Below, piece by piece: positions 37,155 to 47,819 of a DNA stretch of 64,000 bases; position 1 is the stretch's first letter; each line of letters opens with the position of its first letter. Made by a program: the position numbers and the translations under genes. The stretch is from Thermoanaerobacteraceae bacterium. Lineage in GTDB: Bacteria; Bacillota; JADQBR01. The notes beneath the pieces were generated by a model. It was not told the origin of the DNA and did not search any database. It saw nothing but the letters and a program-made list of their open reading frames with translations. Location: NCBI GenBank assembly GCA_017656305.1, contig JACDOG010000002.1, positions 228,121-292,120 on the forward strand. Direction: 5' to 3'.

Positions 37155-39878
37155 ATGGCAGACAAATGGTATAACTACACGGCTGAAGAATGCTTGAAGC
37201 GGCTCAATTCGCGACCGGAAGGTCTTACGGAAAAAGAAGCAAAAAAACGCCTGGAAAGGTACGGTTTTAATAAACTACAAGAGCAGAAAAAGAAATCTTC
37301 CTGGAAAATGTTTATCAGCCAATTTACGGATTTTATGGTACTGGTGCTCATTGGCGCCACCGTTATTTCTTTTTTTCTGGGGGAAATCGCCGATGCTATT
37401 ACTATTCTGGCCATTATCGTTCTCAACGCGATTCTCGGGTTCGTCCAGGAGTTTCGGGCAGAAAAATCACTGGAAGCCTTAAAAAAACTCACAGCCCCCG
37501 AAGCAACCGTAATGCGCCAGGGGCGGGAGAAAAAGGTGCCGGCGGACCGGTTGGTGCCGGGGGACGTGGTCTTGTTGGATACGGGAGATAAGGTGCCGGC
37601 AGACTGCCGTTTGCTGGAAGCTGCAAGCCTGAATGTGGAGGAAGCCGCCTTAACCGGTGAATCCGTTCCGGTGAAGAAAAACGTGGAAGCAATTGGGAAA
37701 GCCCGGGTTTCCCTGGGAGACAGAAAAAACATGGTCTTTATGGGAACCAGTGTCACCCGGGGACGCGGCAGGGCGGTGGTGGTAGCTACCGGAATGAACA
37801 CCGAAATGGGTAATATTGCCGGAATGATGCAGGAAGTAGGTGATACGGAAACACCGCTCCAGCGGCGCCTGGCAGGATTGGGCCGTTGGCTGGTAATTTT
37901 CTGCCTGCTTATCTGTGCCCTGGTGGTGGTTACCGGGGTGATGCGGGGTGAGGCACCGTACCGCATGTTTCTAGCCGGCGTCAGCCTGGCGGTGGCAGCT
38001 ATTCCCGAAGGGTTACCGGCTATTGTAACGGTGGCTCTGGCTATCGGTGTGCAGAAAATGATTCGCCGACAGGCGGTAATCAAAAGGCTGCCGGCTGTAG
38101 AAACCCTGGGGTGTGCAACGGTCATCTGCTCAGATAAAACCGGCACGCTGACACAGAACCAGATGACCGTGCGCCAATTATGGTTGGGCAAGACTGTCAG
38201 TGTTAGCGGCGAGGGATACACGCCTCACGGCGACTTCACTGAAGATGGGAAAAAGGTAAAGGTTTCCGGTCAACTGGAGCAGGCCTTAAAAATAGCGGCC
38301 GTGTGCAACAATGCCAAGCTGTACAGGAATGACATCAAAATAGGCGGGTTGCTGCGGAAAAAAGAATCCTCCTGGCATATTTCCGGCGATCCCACGGAAG
38401 GTGCCCTGTTGGTATTGGCATCCAAGGGAGGAATCTGGAGGGAAAATGTAGAAAAGAAAGAGCAACGTGTCTATGAACTGCCCTTTGACTCCGACAGGAA
38501 ACGCATGACCGTAGTCGGCAGGGATGAAACAGGGAAACTGACAGCATATACCAAGGGTGCTCCAGATGTCATATTAAAACTGTGCAGTTATTATATGGAA
38601 CAGGGAGAGATAAAACCGCTGACGCCGGAAATGCGTTTGCGTATCAGTGCAGAGAACCGGGCCATGGCAGAACAGGCGCTGCGTGTCCTGGCCCTAGCTT
38701 ACCGCCCGGTGGATGTTATCAATGAGGAAAAATTGGAGACCGATTTAATTTTTGTTGGTTTGGTGGGTATGATAGACCCGCCCCGGCCTGCAGCTGTGAA
38801 GGCAATCAAGACTTGCAGGCAGGCAGGAATTATGCCAGTTATGATTACGGGGGACCACCAGGCAACCGCCGAGGCTATTGCCCGGGAAATGGGGTTGCTC
38901 TCCGCTGGTAAGAAAGTCATGACCGGTACGCAGTTGGATATGTTATCCGATAAGGAACTGGCAGAGGCAGTAGAGCGTGTGGCAGTATATGCCCGGGTGT
39001 CTCCCCAGCACAAGCTGCGCATCGTGCGCGCGCTAAAAGCCAGGGGACACGTGGTGGCTATGACCGGTGACGGCGTCAACGATGCACCGGCTGTTAAAGA
39101 GGCGGATATCGGGGTGGCCATGGGTAAAACCGGTACCGATGTCACCAAAGAGGCTTCGGCCATGATACTTGCGGATGACAATTTTGCCACCATAGTGGCA
39201 GCCGTTGAAGAGGGCCGGGCTATTTACGATAATATCCGCAAGTTTATCAGGTACTTGCTGTCCTGCAACGTCGGCGAAGTGCTGACCATGTTTTTGGCTG
39301 CCCTGGCCGGCCTGCCGCTGCCGTTACTGCCTATACAGATTCTATGGGTTAACCTGGTAACCGACGGTTTGCCGGCCATGGCGCTGGGCGTTGACAATGC
39401 CGATAAGGATGTTATGCTGCGGCCGCCGCGCCACCCAAAGGAAAGTGTTTTTTCTCACGGTCTGGCAAGAAAGATTTTGTCCCGAGGCTTTCAAATCGGC
39501 TTGGGGACGTTATTGGTATTTACCCTGGGTGTCTGGCTTGGTGACGGACAGCTTGCCACTGCCAGAACCATGGCTTTTTCCACTTTGGTATTTTCCCAGC
39601 TGTTTCACGTATTTGACTGCAAGTCCGAGCGGTACTCTTTGTTTGAAGTAGGGTTGTTTTCCAACCCGTTTTTGGTGGCTGCCGTCACTATGTCCACAAT
39701 TATGCAGTTATCGGTCATCTACTTGCCCTTTTTCCAGCCCGTATTTAAAACGGTACCGCTGAACGCATTTCACTGGGCAGTTGTCTTTCTCGTCGCAGGT
39801 TGGCGTACCTTTGGCCTGGCAGTTTATCATTATGGCTGGCGGCCCATTGCCAGACGTTTGGTATACTTGAGGGCATAA
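37155..39878 (+). CDS. Cation-transporting P-type ATPase, Ca2+ (PMR1/SERCA-like) group
   Basis: 907-aa type IIA P-ATPase. The phosphorylated aspartate is in CSDKTGTLTQNQ, the actuator motif in LTGESVPV, and the ion-site motif in AIPEGLPAIVTVAL. The hinge reads MTGDGVNDAPAVKEADIG. Four transmembrane helices precede the large cytoplasmic loop and six follow, with NLVTDGLPAMALG in TM6 as in calcium pumps. It most likely exports Ca2+. ATG 37155 follows GTGGAGGGAA. It is divergent from rqcH. Confidence 0.9.
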   Translation: MADKWYNYTAEECLKRLNSRPEGLTEKEAKKRLERYGFNKLQEQKKKSSWKMFISQFTDFMVLVLIGATVISFFLGEIADAITILAIIVLNAILGFVQEFRAEKSLEALKKLTAPEATVMRQGREKKVPADRLVPGDVVLLDTGDKVPADCRLLEAASLNVEEAALTGESVPVKKNVEAIGKARVSLGDRKNMVFMGTSVTRGRGRAVVVATGMNTEMGNIAGMMQEVGDTETPLQRRLAGLGRWLVIFCLLICALVVVTGVMRGEAPYRMFLAGVSLAVAAIPEGLPAIVTVALAIGVQKMIRRQAVIKRLPAVETLGCATVICSDKTGTLTQNQMTVRQLWLGKTVSVSGEGYTPHGDFTEDGKKVKVSGQLEQALKIAAVCNNAKLYRNDIKIGGLLRKKESSWHISGDPTEGALLVLASKGGIWRENVEKKEQRVYELPFDSDRKRMTVVGRDETGKLTAYTKGAPDVILKLCSYYMEQGEIKPLTPEMRLRISAENRAMAEQALRVLALAYRPVDVINEEKLETDLIFVGLVGMIDPPRPAAVKAIKTCRQAGIMPVMITGDHQATAEAIAREMGLLSAGKKVMTGTQLDMLSDKELAEAVERVAVYARVSPQHKLRIVRALKARGHVVAMTGDGVNDAPAVKEADIGVAMGKTGTDVTKEASAMILADDNFATIVAAVEEGRAIYDNIRKFIRYLLSCNVGEVLTMFLAALAGLPLPLLPIQILWVNLVTDGLPAMALGVDNADKDVMLRPPRHPKESVFSHGLARKILSRGFQIGLGTLLVFTLGVWLGDGQLATARTMAFSTLVFSQLFHVFDCKSERYSLFEVGLFSNPFLVAAVTMSTIMQLSVIYLPFFQPVFKTVPLNAFHWAVVFLVAGWRTFGLAVYHYGWRPIARRLVYLRA

Positions 39879-39954
39879 ATATATTTGTTTGATAAAGGTA
39901 ATAATGATTGTGATGGAGTATTTCTCTAGAAATAATATCAAGGAGGTTAAATAT

Positions 39955-40803
39955 GTGTTGGACTTTGTAAAAATGCATGGCCTGGGAAATGATTTTATTA
40001 TGGTAAAGGATATGGACGAAAAACTGCCCGAAGACCAGCTGCCGGGTTTGGCGCTGCAGCTTTGTGACCGCAAATTCGGCATTGGGGCTGACGGGCTGGT
40101 TTTGATGCTTCCTTCGGCAAAAGCGGATATCCGCATGCGCATCTTTAATCCCGATGGTTCAGAACCGGAGATGTGCGGCAATGCTATCCGCTGTTTTGCT
40201 AAGCTTGCCTGGGAAGAAGGAGTGGTGAAGAAGGAAAGCATAGCCGTGGAAACTTTAGCGGGCATCATTAAGCCGCAGCTGATTATCAAGGATGGTGCCA
40301 TTGAAGCGGTGAAGGTGGACATGGGAGAACCCATACTGGAGAGGGAGAAAATCCCCATGTCCGGTGCCGGGACAAGCCCGGTGGTTAATGAGACCATTCA
40401 ACTAGATACGGGGGAGAGCTTTCAGTTTACCGCGGTGTCCATGGGCAACCCGCACTGTGTGATTTTTGTCGATGCTGTGGATAAGGTACCTTTATCCCAG
40501 TGGGGCCCCGCGCTGGAGAAACATCCGTTATTTCCCCGCAAGACCAACGTGGAGTTTGTGGAAGTGATATCTTCGGACCATGTGAAAATGCGGGTGTGGG
40601 AGAGAGGTGCCGGAGAGACTTTGGCCTGTGGTACCGGCGCGTGCGCTACGGCTGTGGCATGCGTGCTTAACCGGAAAACTGATCGTGCGGTGACGGTATC
40701 TCTAGCCGGCGGCGATTTGCATATTCAGTGGTCTGAAGAGAACAACAGGGTTTATATGACCGGCCCGGCAACTAAAGTTTTTGTGGGCCAGGTAGACATA
40801 TAA
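39955..40803 (+). CDS. dapF: Diaminopimelate epimerase
   Basis: 282 aa. The two catalytic cysteines are in [11 protein letters not shown] (about residue 75) and [12 protein letters not shown] (about 224), with the opening [14 protein letters not shown]. It converts LL- to meso-diaminopimelate for lysine and peptidoglycan. GTG 39955 is chosen because AGGAGG ends 8 bases upstream; the ATG at 39953 is out of frame. Paired with dapL 17 bases later. Confidence 0.95.
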   Translation: MLDFVKMHGLGNDFIMVKDMDEKLPEDQLPGLALQLCDRKFGIGADGLVLMLPSAKADIRMRIFNPDGSEPEMCGNAIRCFAKLAWEEGVVKKESIAVETLAGIIKPQLIIKDGAIEAVKVDMGEPILEREKIPMSGAGTSPVVNETIQLDTGESFQFTAVSMGNPHCVIFVDAVDKVPLSQWGPALEKHPLFPRKTNVEFVEVISSDHVKMRVWERGAGETLACGTGACATAVACVLNRKTDRAVTVSLAGGDLHIQWSEENNRVYMTGPATKVFVGQVDI

Positions 40804-40820
40804 AGGAGGCGAATAAAGAA

Positions 40821-41993
40821 ATGCAAGAAGCAAAAAGATTACGCTCATTACCACCGTACTTATTTGCGCGTATTGAAAAAAAGATTGAGGAAAAGAAGGC
40901 ACAAGGGGTGGACATTATTAGCCTGGGTATTGGTGACCCGGACAGACCCACTCCGGAGCACATTATTGACAAGTTGGTGGAACAGGCGCACAATCCGGAA
41001 AACCACCGTTATCCCACTTCGGTTGGTATGCTTGAATACCGCCGGGCAGTAGCCGACTGGTATAAGAAGCGGTTTAACGTTGACCTGGACCCGGCGGAAG
41101 AAATTGTGACGCTTATCGGTTCCAAGGAGGGAATTGGTCACATTTCCTTCTGCTATGTTGACCCGGGAGACATAAACCTGGTGCCTGACCCGGGATACCC
41201 GGTATACGGCATCGGCACTCTTTTGGCTGGCGGCGAACCTTACTACATGCCGCTGAAGGAAGAAAACGGTTTCTTGCCTGATTTGGATGCCATACCGGAA
41301 GAAGTGGCTGACAGGGCGAAAATCATGTTTATCAACTATCCCAACAACCCCACTGGTGCTTTGGCTGATGTAGACTTCTTCAACAAGGTGGTTGCCTTTG
41401 CCAAGAAACATGACATAATTGTCTGCCACGATGCAGCCTACAGTGAGATTGCTTTTGACGGTTATCAGCCGCCCAGTTTCCTGGAAGCGGAAGGGGCGAA
41501 GGATGTTGGTATTGAGTTCAACTCGCTTTCCAAGCCCTTTAACATGACCGGCTGGCGTATCGGTTGGGCTGCGGGTAACAGGAAAGTTATCGAAGCACTG
41601 GGAAGAATTAAATCCAACTTGGATTCCGGTGTTTTCCAGGCGATTCAGTATGCCGGTATTGCCGGCTTAACGGGACCGCAGGACGCGGTGAAGGAAATGC
41701 AGCAGGTTTACAAAGAGCGGCGGGATGCGGTTATTAACGGGCTGAACAGCATGGGCTGGCAGCTTGAACCGCCTAAGGCCACATTCTATGTGTGGGCTCC
41801 GGTACCCAAAGGGTATACTTCCAGTGAGTTTGCCGAACTGGTTCTGGAAAAGGCGGGTGTCATCATCACTCCCGGTATTGGTTACGGCGAAAACGGTGAG
41901 GGGTATTTCCGGATTGCCCTGACGGTAGAAAAGGAGCGCATCGAAGAGGCATTGCAGCGCATGAAAGATGCTATCGGTAAAGTAGAATTTTAA
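40821..41993 (+). CDS. dapL: LL-diaminopimelate aminotransferase
   Basis: 390-aa PLP enzyme, class I/II aminotransferase fold. The PLP lysine is in [16 protein letters not shown], with NYPNNPTGA and FRIALTV as family blocks. The LARIEKK...[16 protein letters not shown]-terminus identifies DapL. It makes LL-DAP directly from tetrahydrodipicolinate, so this organism uses the DapL route. Ends in a strong terminator. Confidence 0.95.
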   Translation: MQEAKRLRSLPPYLFARIEKKIEEKKAQGVDIISLGIGDPDRPTPEHIIDKLVEQAHNPENHRYPTSVGMLEYRRAVADWYKKRFNVDLDPAEEIVTLIGSKEGIGHISFCYVDPGDINLVPDPGYPVYGIGTLLAGGEPYYMPLKEENGFLPDLDAIPEEVADRAKIMFINYPNNPTGALADVDFFNKVVAFAKKHDIIVCHDAAYSEIAFDGYQPPSFLEAEGAKDVGIEFNSLSKPFNMTGWRIGWAAGNRKVIEALGRIKSNLDSGVFQAIQYAGIAGLTGPQDAVKEMQQVYKERRDAVINGLNSMGWQLEPPKATFYVWAPVPKGYTSSEFAELVLEKAGVIITPGIGYGENGEGYFRIALTVEKERIEEALQRMKDAIGKVEF

Positions 41994-42010
41994 AGAGATA
42001 TGTGGTATAA

Positions 42011-42053
42011 AATAGCAAGAAGCACAAATTTTGTGCTTCTTGCTATTTTTCTT
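42011..42053 (+). terminator. Terminator of dapF-dapL
   Basis: Perfect 17-bp stem (AATAGCAAGAAGCACAA and its complement) with a 3-base loop, followed by TTTTTCTTT. Confidence 0.95.
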
Positions 42054-42187
42054 TGTATAGAAGAGGATTTCTTCAATTTTCGGGAAGGATTTTATTAAAT
42101 CGGGTAGAAGTTATGTTTGTTAAAAAAGATGTTAATAATAAGTAAATGGAAGTATTTGCGAGTTAGTAGCAGTATGGAGGCTTTAAT

Positions 42188-43063
42188 ATGGCAAAAAGCA
42201 TGACAGGTTACGGACAGGGCCAGGGCAGCAGTGCGGGCAAAGCAATCACTGTGGAACTGAAGTCAGTTAACCATCGCTTTTTGGATATTTCTGTGCGATT
42301 GCCGCGCCAGTACTCTATTTTGGAGGAGCGTTTCCGGCGCCAGGTAAAAGAGAAGGTTGCCCGGGGCAGAATAGATATTTACGTAAAGATGGAAGATGAA
42401 TTGGAAGCGGAAAAGGAAATCATTGTGGACAAGGCGCTGGCGGAGGCGTATCTCAAGTCGCTTCGGGAACTGGCTGATGCCCTGGAAATTGACGGAACCG
42501 TTTCCGCCTATGAGTTAAGCCGGTTGGATGACGTGCTTCGTCTAAACGAAGAGGAGGACCTGGATGCAATCTGGGTCGGTATGGAGGAAGCGTTGACACA
42601 GGCGTTGGACCAGTTAATAGAGATGCGGCACCTGGAAGGGGAAAAATTAAAGGCGGATGTGATGCGGCGTAAACACACTATTGAACGGTTAACCGGGGAG
42701 ATAGCAGGTAGGACTTCCCTGGTAGTGGCCCAGTACCAAAAGAAACTGACCGAACGGGTTAAGGAGCTGCTGGGGGATACGCCGGTTGATGAGGAGCGTA
42801 TCGCTCAGGAAGTAGCCATAATGGCGGAAAAAAGCGATATCAGCGAGGAACTGGTACGCCTGAAAAGCCATTTGGAGCAGTTGGAAGAAACGCTGCTGCT
42901 CGACCAGCCCATTGGGCGTAAGCTGGATTTTATCGTGCAGGAGATGCACCGGGAGATTAATACTATTGGATCTAAAAATATAGATGTCACCATTGGCCGC
43001 TTGGTGGTGGAAATTAAAAGTGAAATAGAAAAAATTCGCGAACAGGTGCAAAATATCGAATAG
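42188..43063 (+). CDS. yicC: YicC-family endoribonuclease
   Basis: 291 aa. N-terminal AKSMTGYGQGQG and VELKSVNHRFLDISVRLPR, and C-terminal GRKLDFIVQEMHREINTIGSK with a final coiled coil, are diagnostic. Family members cleave RNA in E. coli and Bacillus (YloC). ATG 42188 follows ATGGAGG. First of the yicC-remA-gmk-rpoZ-coaBC run found across Firmicutes. Confidence 0.93.
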   Translation: MAKSMTGYGQGQGSSAGKAITVELKSVNHRFLDISVRLPRQYSILEERFRRQVKEKVARGRIDIYVKMEDELEAEKEIIVDKALAEAYLKSLRELADALEIDGTVSAYELSRLDDVLRLNEEEDLDAIWVGMEEALTQALDQLIEMRHLEGEKLKADVMRRKHTIERLTGEIAGRTSLVVAQYQKKLTERVKELLGDTPVDEERIAQEVAIMAEKSDISEELVRLKSHLEQLEETLLLDQPIGRKLDFIVQEMHREINTIGSKNIDVTIGRLVVEIKSEIEKIREQVQNIE

Positions 43064-43151
43064 GAGGTGCCTGAAAAAGTATTTTTTTAATGCCCGATAT
43101 TAATTATGTGCATATTATTTACTTTGGGAAATTAACAAGGAGGAAAACAGC

Positions 43152-43421
43152 ATGTCCATAAAATTGATTAACATCGGTTTCGGCAACATAGTATCTGCCA
43201 ACAGGATTGTTGCCATTGTCAGTCCTGAGTCTGCGCCGATAAAGAGAACTATTCAGGAAACCAGGGACAAGGGTATGCTGATAGACGCTACATACGGCCG
43301 GCGCACCCGGGCGGTGATTATCACTGATAGTGACCACATTATTTTATCAGCGGTACAACCGGAGACTGTGGCTCATAGACTTTCCAGTAAGGACAGCACT
43401 AAAGAAGAAAAAGACGAATAG
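43152..43421 (+). CDS. remA: DNA-binding regulator RemA
   Basis: 89-aa DUF370 protein. It opens [21 protein letters not shown] and has the basic DNA-contact region [23 protein letters not shown]. In Bacillus RemA assembles into rings on DNA and activates matrix and osmoprotection genes. Start after AAGGAGG. The next gene's ribosome site begins at its stop codon. Confidence 0.94.
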   Translation: MSIKLINIGFGNIVSANRIVAIVSPESAPIKRTIQETRDKGMLIDATYGRRTRAVIITDSDHIILSAVQPETVAHRLSSKDSTKEEKDE

Positions 43422-43441
43422 TGAGGGGGAGCGAGATAACT

Positions 43442-44035
43442 TTGGCTAAAAAAGGACTATTGATTGTTATTTCGGGTCCTTCCGGAGCGGGTAAAGGCAC
43501 TATTTGCAAACAACTGCTAGCAGAAGAATCCCAGCTGCGTTATTCCATATCCGCAACTACCCGGCCGCCGCGCAAAGGCGAAACCAACGGGAAAGACTAT
43601 ATTTTTTTGGATGAAGAACAATTCATGAAGATGCGTGACCGGGGTGAGTTTCTCGAATGGGCCGAAGTTTACGGCAACTTTTACGGTACCCCCAAAAAAA
43701 ATGTTGAAGAACAGCTTAATCAGGGGTATGATGTTATTTTAGAAATTGATATTCAAGGAGCCTTGCAAATTAAACGCAAGTTTCCGGAAGGGGTATTTAT
43801 TTTTATTGTACCGCCCTCCCTGGAAGAATTGGAATCGCGCATCACCAAGCGCGGTACGGATTCTCAAGAAGTTATTGCCAGGCGATTGAATTCTGCAGCA
43901 AAAGAGTTAGAATATGTATGTGAGTACGATTATGTGGTGGTCAATGACGAGGTGGACAAAGCGGTACAGCGGGTTAAAGCCATTATCACGGCGGAAAAAT
44001 GTCGCCCGCATCGAAGAGAAATCAATATACAATAG
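43442..44035 (+). CDS. gmk: Guanylate kinase
   Basis: 197 aa. P-loop ISGPSGAGKGTICK, the GMP-binding block SATTRPPRKGETNGKDYIF, and the lid with RLNSAAKELEY. It converts GMP to GDP. TTG 43442 follows GAGGGGGAG by 10 bases and gives the normal N-terminus (AKKGLLIVISGPSG). GTG 43421 would overlap the remA stop and lacks a site. Confidence 0.93.
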   Translation: MAKKGLLIVISGPSGAGKGTICKQLLAEESQLRYSISATTRPPRKGETNGKDYIFLDEEQFMKMRDRGEFLEWAEVYGNFYGTPKKNVEEQLNQGYDVILEIDIQGALQIKRKFPEGVFIFIVPPSLEELESRITKRGTDSQEVIARRLNSAAKELEYVCEYDYVVVNDEVDKAVQRVKAIITAEKCRPHRREINIQ

Positions 44036-44055
44036 CAAGTTGAGGTGAGGGAAAC

Positions 44056-44262
44056 ATGAACCAACCGCCATTGGATAAATTGACTGAGAGGATAGACAGC
44101 AAGTACACACTGGTAGTGCTGGCGGCGAAAAGAGCCCGGATGTTAACGGAAAGCGGGAAACTGGACAGCGAAAATCTTATCAAACCGGTAAGTCAGGCAT
44201 TACACGAAATTGCTGCCGGTAAAATTACATATGAGCGGCCCAAAACGAATGGCATCAAGTAG
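44056..44262 (+). CDS. rpoZ: RNA polymerase omega subunit
   Basis: 68 aa. [20 protein letters not shown] followed by AKRARML and [15 protein letters not shown] is the family pattern. It helps assemble RNA polymerase. ATG 44056 follows GAGGTGAGG. Its stop is 8 bases before the chosen coaBC start. Confidence 0.95.
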   Translation: MNQPPLDKLTERIDSKYTLVVLAAKRARMLTESGKLDSENLIKPVSQALHEIAAGKITYERPKTNGIK

Positions 44263-44269
44263 TAAGCCC

Positions 44270-45481
44270 ATGCTAAAAGATAAAACTATCATAGTGGGAG
44301 TAAGCGGAGGGATTGCTGCTTATAAAGTTGCGGATTTGGTCAGCCGCCTGCGCAAGCAGGAAGCGCGCATCCACGTCATTATGACCGAGGCCGCCAAGCA
44401 GTTTATCACTCCTATTACCATGAGTACGCTTTCCGGTAATCCCGTGCTCGATGATATGTTTTCCAATCAGGGAATAGTGAATCATATTGACCTGGCCTTA
44501 AAGGCTGACGCTATGGTGGTGGCGCCGGCAACTGCCAATATCATCGGCAAAATGGCTCACGGGATAGCCGATGATTTTTTGAGCACTACCGTGCTGGCCA
44601 TGCGCTGTCCTATTATCCTGGCACCGGCTATGAATGACAGGATGTATTTGAACTCCGTGGTGCAGGAAAATCTGGCACTACTGCAGCGACGGGGCTTTGT
44701 CATTGTTCAGCCGGAAAGTGGCGCTTTGGCTTGCGGTACGGAGGGCCCCGGCCGGCTGGCACCGGTGGAGCAGATACTGAAGGTTTTATGGACAAGCCTC
44801 CAGCGGCAGCAGGACTTAAAAGGGAAAAAAGTACTGGTTACCGCCGGTGGTACCAGAGAACCTTTAGACCCGGTACGTTTTCTAGGTAATCGCAGTTCCG
44901 GGAAAATGGGGTTTGCCGTGGCTAAGGTGGCAGCAGAAAGAGGTGCAGAGGTGGTTCTGGTTCATGCCAATACACACTTGCCGTTGCCGCCACAAGTAAG
45001 GGCGGTACCCGTGACAACGGCAGAAGAAATGTACCATGCGGTTATCAAGGAATTTTCTGATTGTGACGTGGTGGTGAAGGCTGCTGCCGTTGCCGATTTC
45101 CGTCCGAAAATGCATGCCGAGAAGTTGAAAAAGCAGGGTAATCAGCTCACTATTACTCTTGAGCCGACGGTGGATATTTTGGCTCAACTGGGGCGCAAGA
45201 AGAAAAAACAAGTGCTGGTCGGGTTTGCTGCCGAGACAAACGACCTGCTGGCCAATGCCAGGGACAAGATAGAAAAGAAAAATTTGGATTTAATCGTGGC
45301 AAATGACGTGAGCCGTCCTGATATAGGATTTGCCAGTGATGACAACCAGGTAACCTTTTTGTATCCCGACGGCAGGCATGAGCCATTGGGTAAGATGACC
45401 AAGGAAGCAGTGGCCCAAGAAATTTTGGACCGCGTTGTCCATATATTGAACAATAAACTGTCAACGGAAAATGAGGAGTGA
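44270..45481 (+). CDS. coaBC: Bifunctional phosphopantothenoylcysteine decarboxylase / PPC synthetase
   Basis: 403 aa. The CoaC half starts LKDKTIIVGVSGGIAAYKVADLV and has the decarboxylase signature APAMNDRMY. The CoaB half starts near 185 (KKVLVTAGGTREPLDPVRFLGN) with KAAAVADFRP. It performs two consecutive steps of coenzyme A synthesis. ATG 44270 gives the family N-terminus; ATG 44249 inside rpoZ is an alternative, and neither has a clear ribosome site, which suggests translational coupling. Confidence 0.92.
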   Translation: MLKDKTIIVGVSGGIAAYKVADLVSRLRKQEARIHVIMTEAAKQFITPITMSTLSGNPVLDDMFSNQGIVNHIDLALKADAMVVAPATANIIGKMAHGIADDFLSTTVLAMRCPIILAPAMNDRMYLNSVVQENLALLQRRGFVIVQPESGALACGTEGPGRLAPVEQILKVLWTSLQRQQDLKGKKVLVTAGGTREPLDPVRFLGNRSSGKMGFAVAKVAAERGAEVVLVHANTHLPLPPQVRAVPVTTAEEMYHAVIKEFSDCDVVVKAAAVADFRPKMHAEKLKKQGNQLTITLEPTVDILAQLGRKKKKQVLVGFAAETNDLLANARDKIEKKNLDLIVANDVSRPDIGFASDDNQVTFLYPDGRHEPLGKMTKEAVAQEILDRVVHILNNKLSTENEE

Positions 45482-45487
45482 TTGAGA

Positions 45488-46678
45488 TTGGTTAGAAAGC
45501 TGTTTACTTCCGAATCTGTAACAGAAGGACACCCGGATAAAATAGCAGACCAGATTTCCGATGCTATCCTGGATGCCATTTACGCTCAGGACCCTATGGC
45601 TAGGGTGGCCTGTGAAACTGCTATTACTACCGGGTTGGTACTGGTGACCGGTGAGATTACCACCGCTTGCTACGTAGATATCCCCAAAGTTGTGCGTGAA
45701 ACAATCAGGGAAATCGGTTACACCCGGGCTAAATTTGGTTTTGACTGCGACACCTGTGCGGTGCTGACTGCCATAGACGAGCAGTCGCCTGACATCGCTA
45801 TGGGCGTAAATCAGGCTTTGGAAGCGAGAGAAGGAAATATAACCGAGGAAGAACTTGACGCCATTGGGGCTGGAGACCAGGGAATGATGTTTGGCTATGC
45901 CAGCAATGAAACCGATGAATTTATGCCGCTTCCCATATCCCTGGCTCACAAGTTGGCCCGGCGCCTGGCCGAAGTACGCAAAAACAGAGAAGTGCCTTAT
46001 TTAAGGCCGGATGGAAAATCCCAGGTGACTGTGGAGTATGAAGATGACCGTCCGGTACGAGTGGATACGGTGGTTATTTCCAGCCAGCACAGGCCGGATG
46101 TATCTTTGGAAACATTAAAAGAAGATATTATCGAGCATGTCATCAAACCAGTTATCCCCGAACATCTAATGGATGAGAACACCAAATACTTTATCAACCC
46201 GACAGGTCGCTTCGTCATCGGCGGCCCGCAGGGAGATGCGGGATTAACCGGAAGAAAAATTATTGTTGATACATACGGTGGTATGGCCCGCCACGGTGGC
46301 GGTGCGTTTAGCGGTAAGGATCCCACAAAAGTGGACCGTTCGGCGGCTTATGCTGCACGTTATGTGGCGAAAAATATAGTTGCCGCGCAGCTTGCCGACC
46401 GCTGCGAAGTACAGCTGGCGTATGCCATCGGTGTTGCCCGACCGGTATCCATTAGAGTGGATACCTTTGGCACCGGTAGGGTAGACGACGAGACACTGGT
46501 AAAACTGATTAAGAAGCACTTTGACCTGCGTCCCGCAGGCATCATTAAGGAACTTGACCTGCGGAGACCAATTTACAAGCAAACTGCTGCTTACGGTCAT
46601 TTTGGTCGCAATGACCTGGACCTGCCTTGGGAGCGCACGGATAAGGCCGATATTCTCAAAAAGGAAGCAGGAGTATAA
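45488..46678 (+). CDS. metK: S-adenosylmethionine synthetase
   Basis: 396 aa. [32 protein letters not shown] and [22 protein letters not shown] are the ATP/methionine signatures. TTG 45488 fits a GAGGAG site about 9 bases upstream; TTG 45482 is too close. Its start nearly touches the coaBC stop. No SAM riboswitch is possible in this spacing, so regulation would come from the upstream operon. Confidence 0.95.
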   Translation: MVRKLFTSESVTEGHPDKIADQISDAILDAIYAQDPMARVACETAITTGLVLVTGEITTACYVDIPKVVRETIREIGYTRAKFGFDCDTCAVLTAIDEQSPDIAMGVNQALEAREGNITEEELDAIGAGDQGMMFGYASNETDEFMPLPISLAHKLARRLAEVRKNREVPYLRPDGKSQVTVEYEDDRPVRVDTVVISSQHRPDVSLETLKEDIIEHVIKPVIPEHLMDENTKYFINPTGRFVIGGPQGDAGLTGRKIIVDTYGGMARHGGGAFSGKDPTKVDRSAAYAARYVAKNIVAAQLADRCEVQLAYAIGVARPVSIRVDTFGTGRVDDETLVKLIKKHFDLRPAGIIKELDLRRPIYKQTAAYGHFGRNDLDLPWERTDKADILKKEAGV

Positions 46679-46683
46679 GTACG

Positions 46684-46712
46684 AAAGACACCTTGGCCGG
46701 GTGTCTTTTCAT
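46684..46712 (+). terminator. Terminator after metK
   Basis: Stem AAGACACC / GGGTGTCTT with a short loop, followed by TTTTC. Confidence 0.85.
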
Positions 46713-46770
46713 TTATTACCTGATAAACGCATAATTATGCTTACTGGAAATAATACCGGAAAGGAAGAGG

Positions 46771-47733
46771 GTGAAGCAGGTAATGACAAACGTACTGATA
46801 AATGTAAAATTAAAATCCAAGTACCTGGAACCGCTACGGGAAGCTTTTCCCAATGTTAATTTTGTTGTGCAGGAGGAACTGGGCTCGGAACCGGAAATTT
46901 TGGAACAGGCCGAGGTTCTTGTGACTTTTGGGTGGACATTTACTCCGGAGCTGGCACGTCAGGCGAAGAATCTGAAATGGGTTCAAGCTTTACGGGCGGG
47001 TGTGGACAATTTTCCCATTAAGGAGCTAAAAAAACGTGGTATTATCATCACCACGGTTAAAGGAATTCACGGCACTCCCATGGCGGAACATGCCATGGGT
47101 ATGATACTGGCTTTCAGCCGCGGCTTGATGGCATTTCGCAAAAATCAGTTTAACAGGGTTTGGGACCGGAGCATCAAAGTTTATGAAATATACGATCAGA
47201 CCATGGGGATAGTCGGTGTGGGAAACATCGGCCGGGAAATTGCCAAAAGAGCTAAGGCATTTGGCATGAAAACGCTGGGAATTAATACCAGCGGCAGTCC
47301 GGTTACAGGTGTGGAACGAATGATGACGCTGAATGACCTGCCGGAACTGCTCAGGGAAAGTGATTACGTAATTGTCACGCTACCGTTAACCGACAGGACC
47401 AATCATCTTTTCAAGGACAAGGAATTTCAGCAGATGAAATCTTCTGCATATTTTATTAACCTGGCCAGGGGGGATGTAGTGGACGAAACGGCCCTGATCC
47501 GTGCGTTGCGGAATAAGGAAATTGCCGGCGCGGCGCTGGATGTATTTTCTACCGAACCGCTGCCGGAAGACAGCCCGCTGTGGGAGATGGAAAACGTCAT
47601 TATTACGCCTCACCTGGCAGCCCTGTCACCTCGCTACATGGAACGGGCAATGAAAGTTTTCCGGAAGAACCTGGAGGCATACCTGCAGGGTCAGACCTTA
47701 AATAACGTAATGGACTGGGAGAAAGGATATTAG
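46771..47733 (+). CDS. D-isomer-specific 2-hydroxyacid dehydrogenase
   Basis: 320 aa. The NAD-binding motif is GVGNIGREIAKRAKAFGMKT. Catalytic Arg, Glu and His lie in NLARGDVVDE, FSTEPLPEDSPLW and ITPHLAALSP. It is a short form, without the ACT domain of 3-phosphoglycerate dehydrogenase, closest in layout to YoaD/glyoxylate-reductase-like proteins. The substrate is unknown. GTG 46771 has AAGGA 5 bases upstream; ATG 46783 is a possible alternative. Confidence 0.85.
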   Translation: MKQVMTNVLINVKLKSKYLEPLREAFPNVNFVVQEELGSEPEILEQAEVLVTFGWTFTPELARQAKNLKWVQALRAGVDNFPIKELKKRGIIITTVKGIHGTPMAEHAMGMILAFSRGLMAFRKNQFNRVWDRSIKVYEIYDQTMGIVGVGNIGREIAKRAKAFGMKTLGINTSGSPVTGVERMMTLNDLPELLRESDYVIVTLPLTDRTNHLFKDKEFQQMKSSAYFINLARGDVVDETALIRALRNKEIAGAALDVFSTEPLPEDSPLWEMENVIITPHLAALSPRYMERAMKVFRKNLEAYLQGQTLNNVMDWEKGY

Positions 47734-47759
47734 AAACAAAAAACATTTACCAGGTCATC

Positions 47760-47788
47760 TTGACAGCGAAAAAGATAGGTAGTATCCT
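47760..47788 (+). promoter_or_regulatory. Promoter of the selenoprotein gene
   Basis: -35 TTGACA, 17-bp spacer, -10 TATCCT. With the terminator at 48175 it makes the selenoprotein gene a one-gene transcript. Confidence 0.6.
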
Positions 47789-47819
47789 AGAATATAGTAA
47801 ATTGGAGGAGGCACCAATC

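Noticed and set aside
37175-38221. 348-aa minus-strand frame
   Set aside because: It lies antisense to the conserved P-type ATPase, is rich in Ser/Thr/Arg as shadow frames are, and has no ribosome site.
46679-46770. SAM riboswitch around metK
   Set aside because: The gap after metK holds only a terminator, and metK abuts coaBC, leaving no room for an S-box leader.
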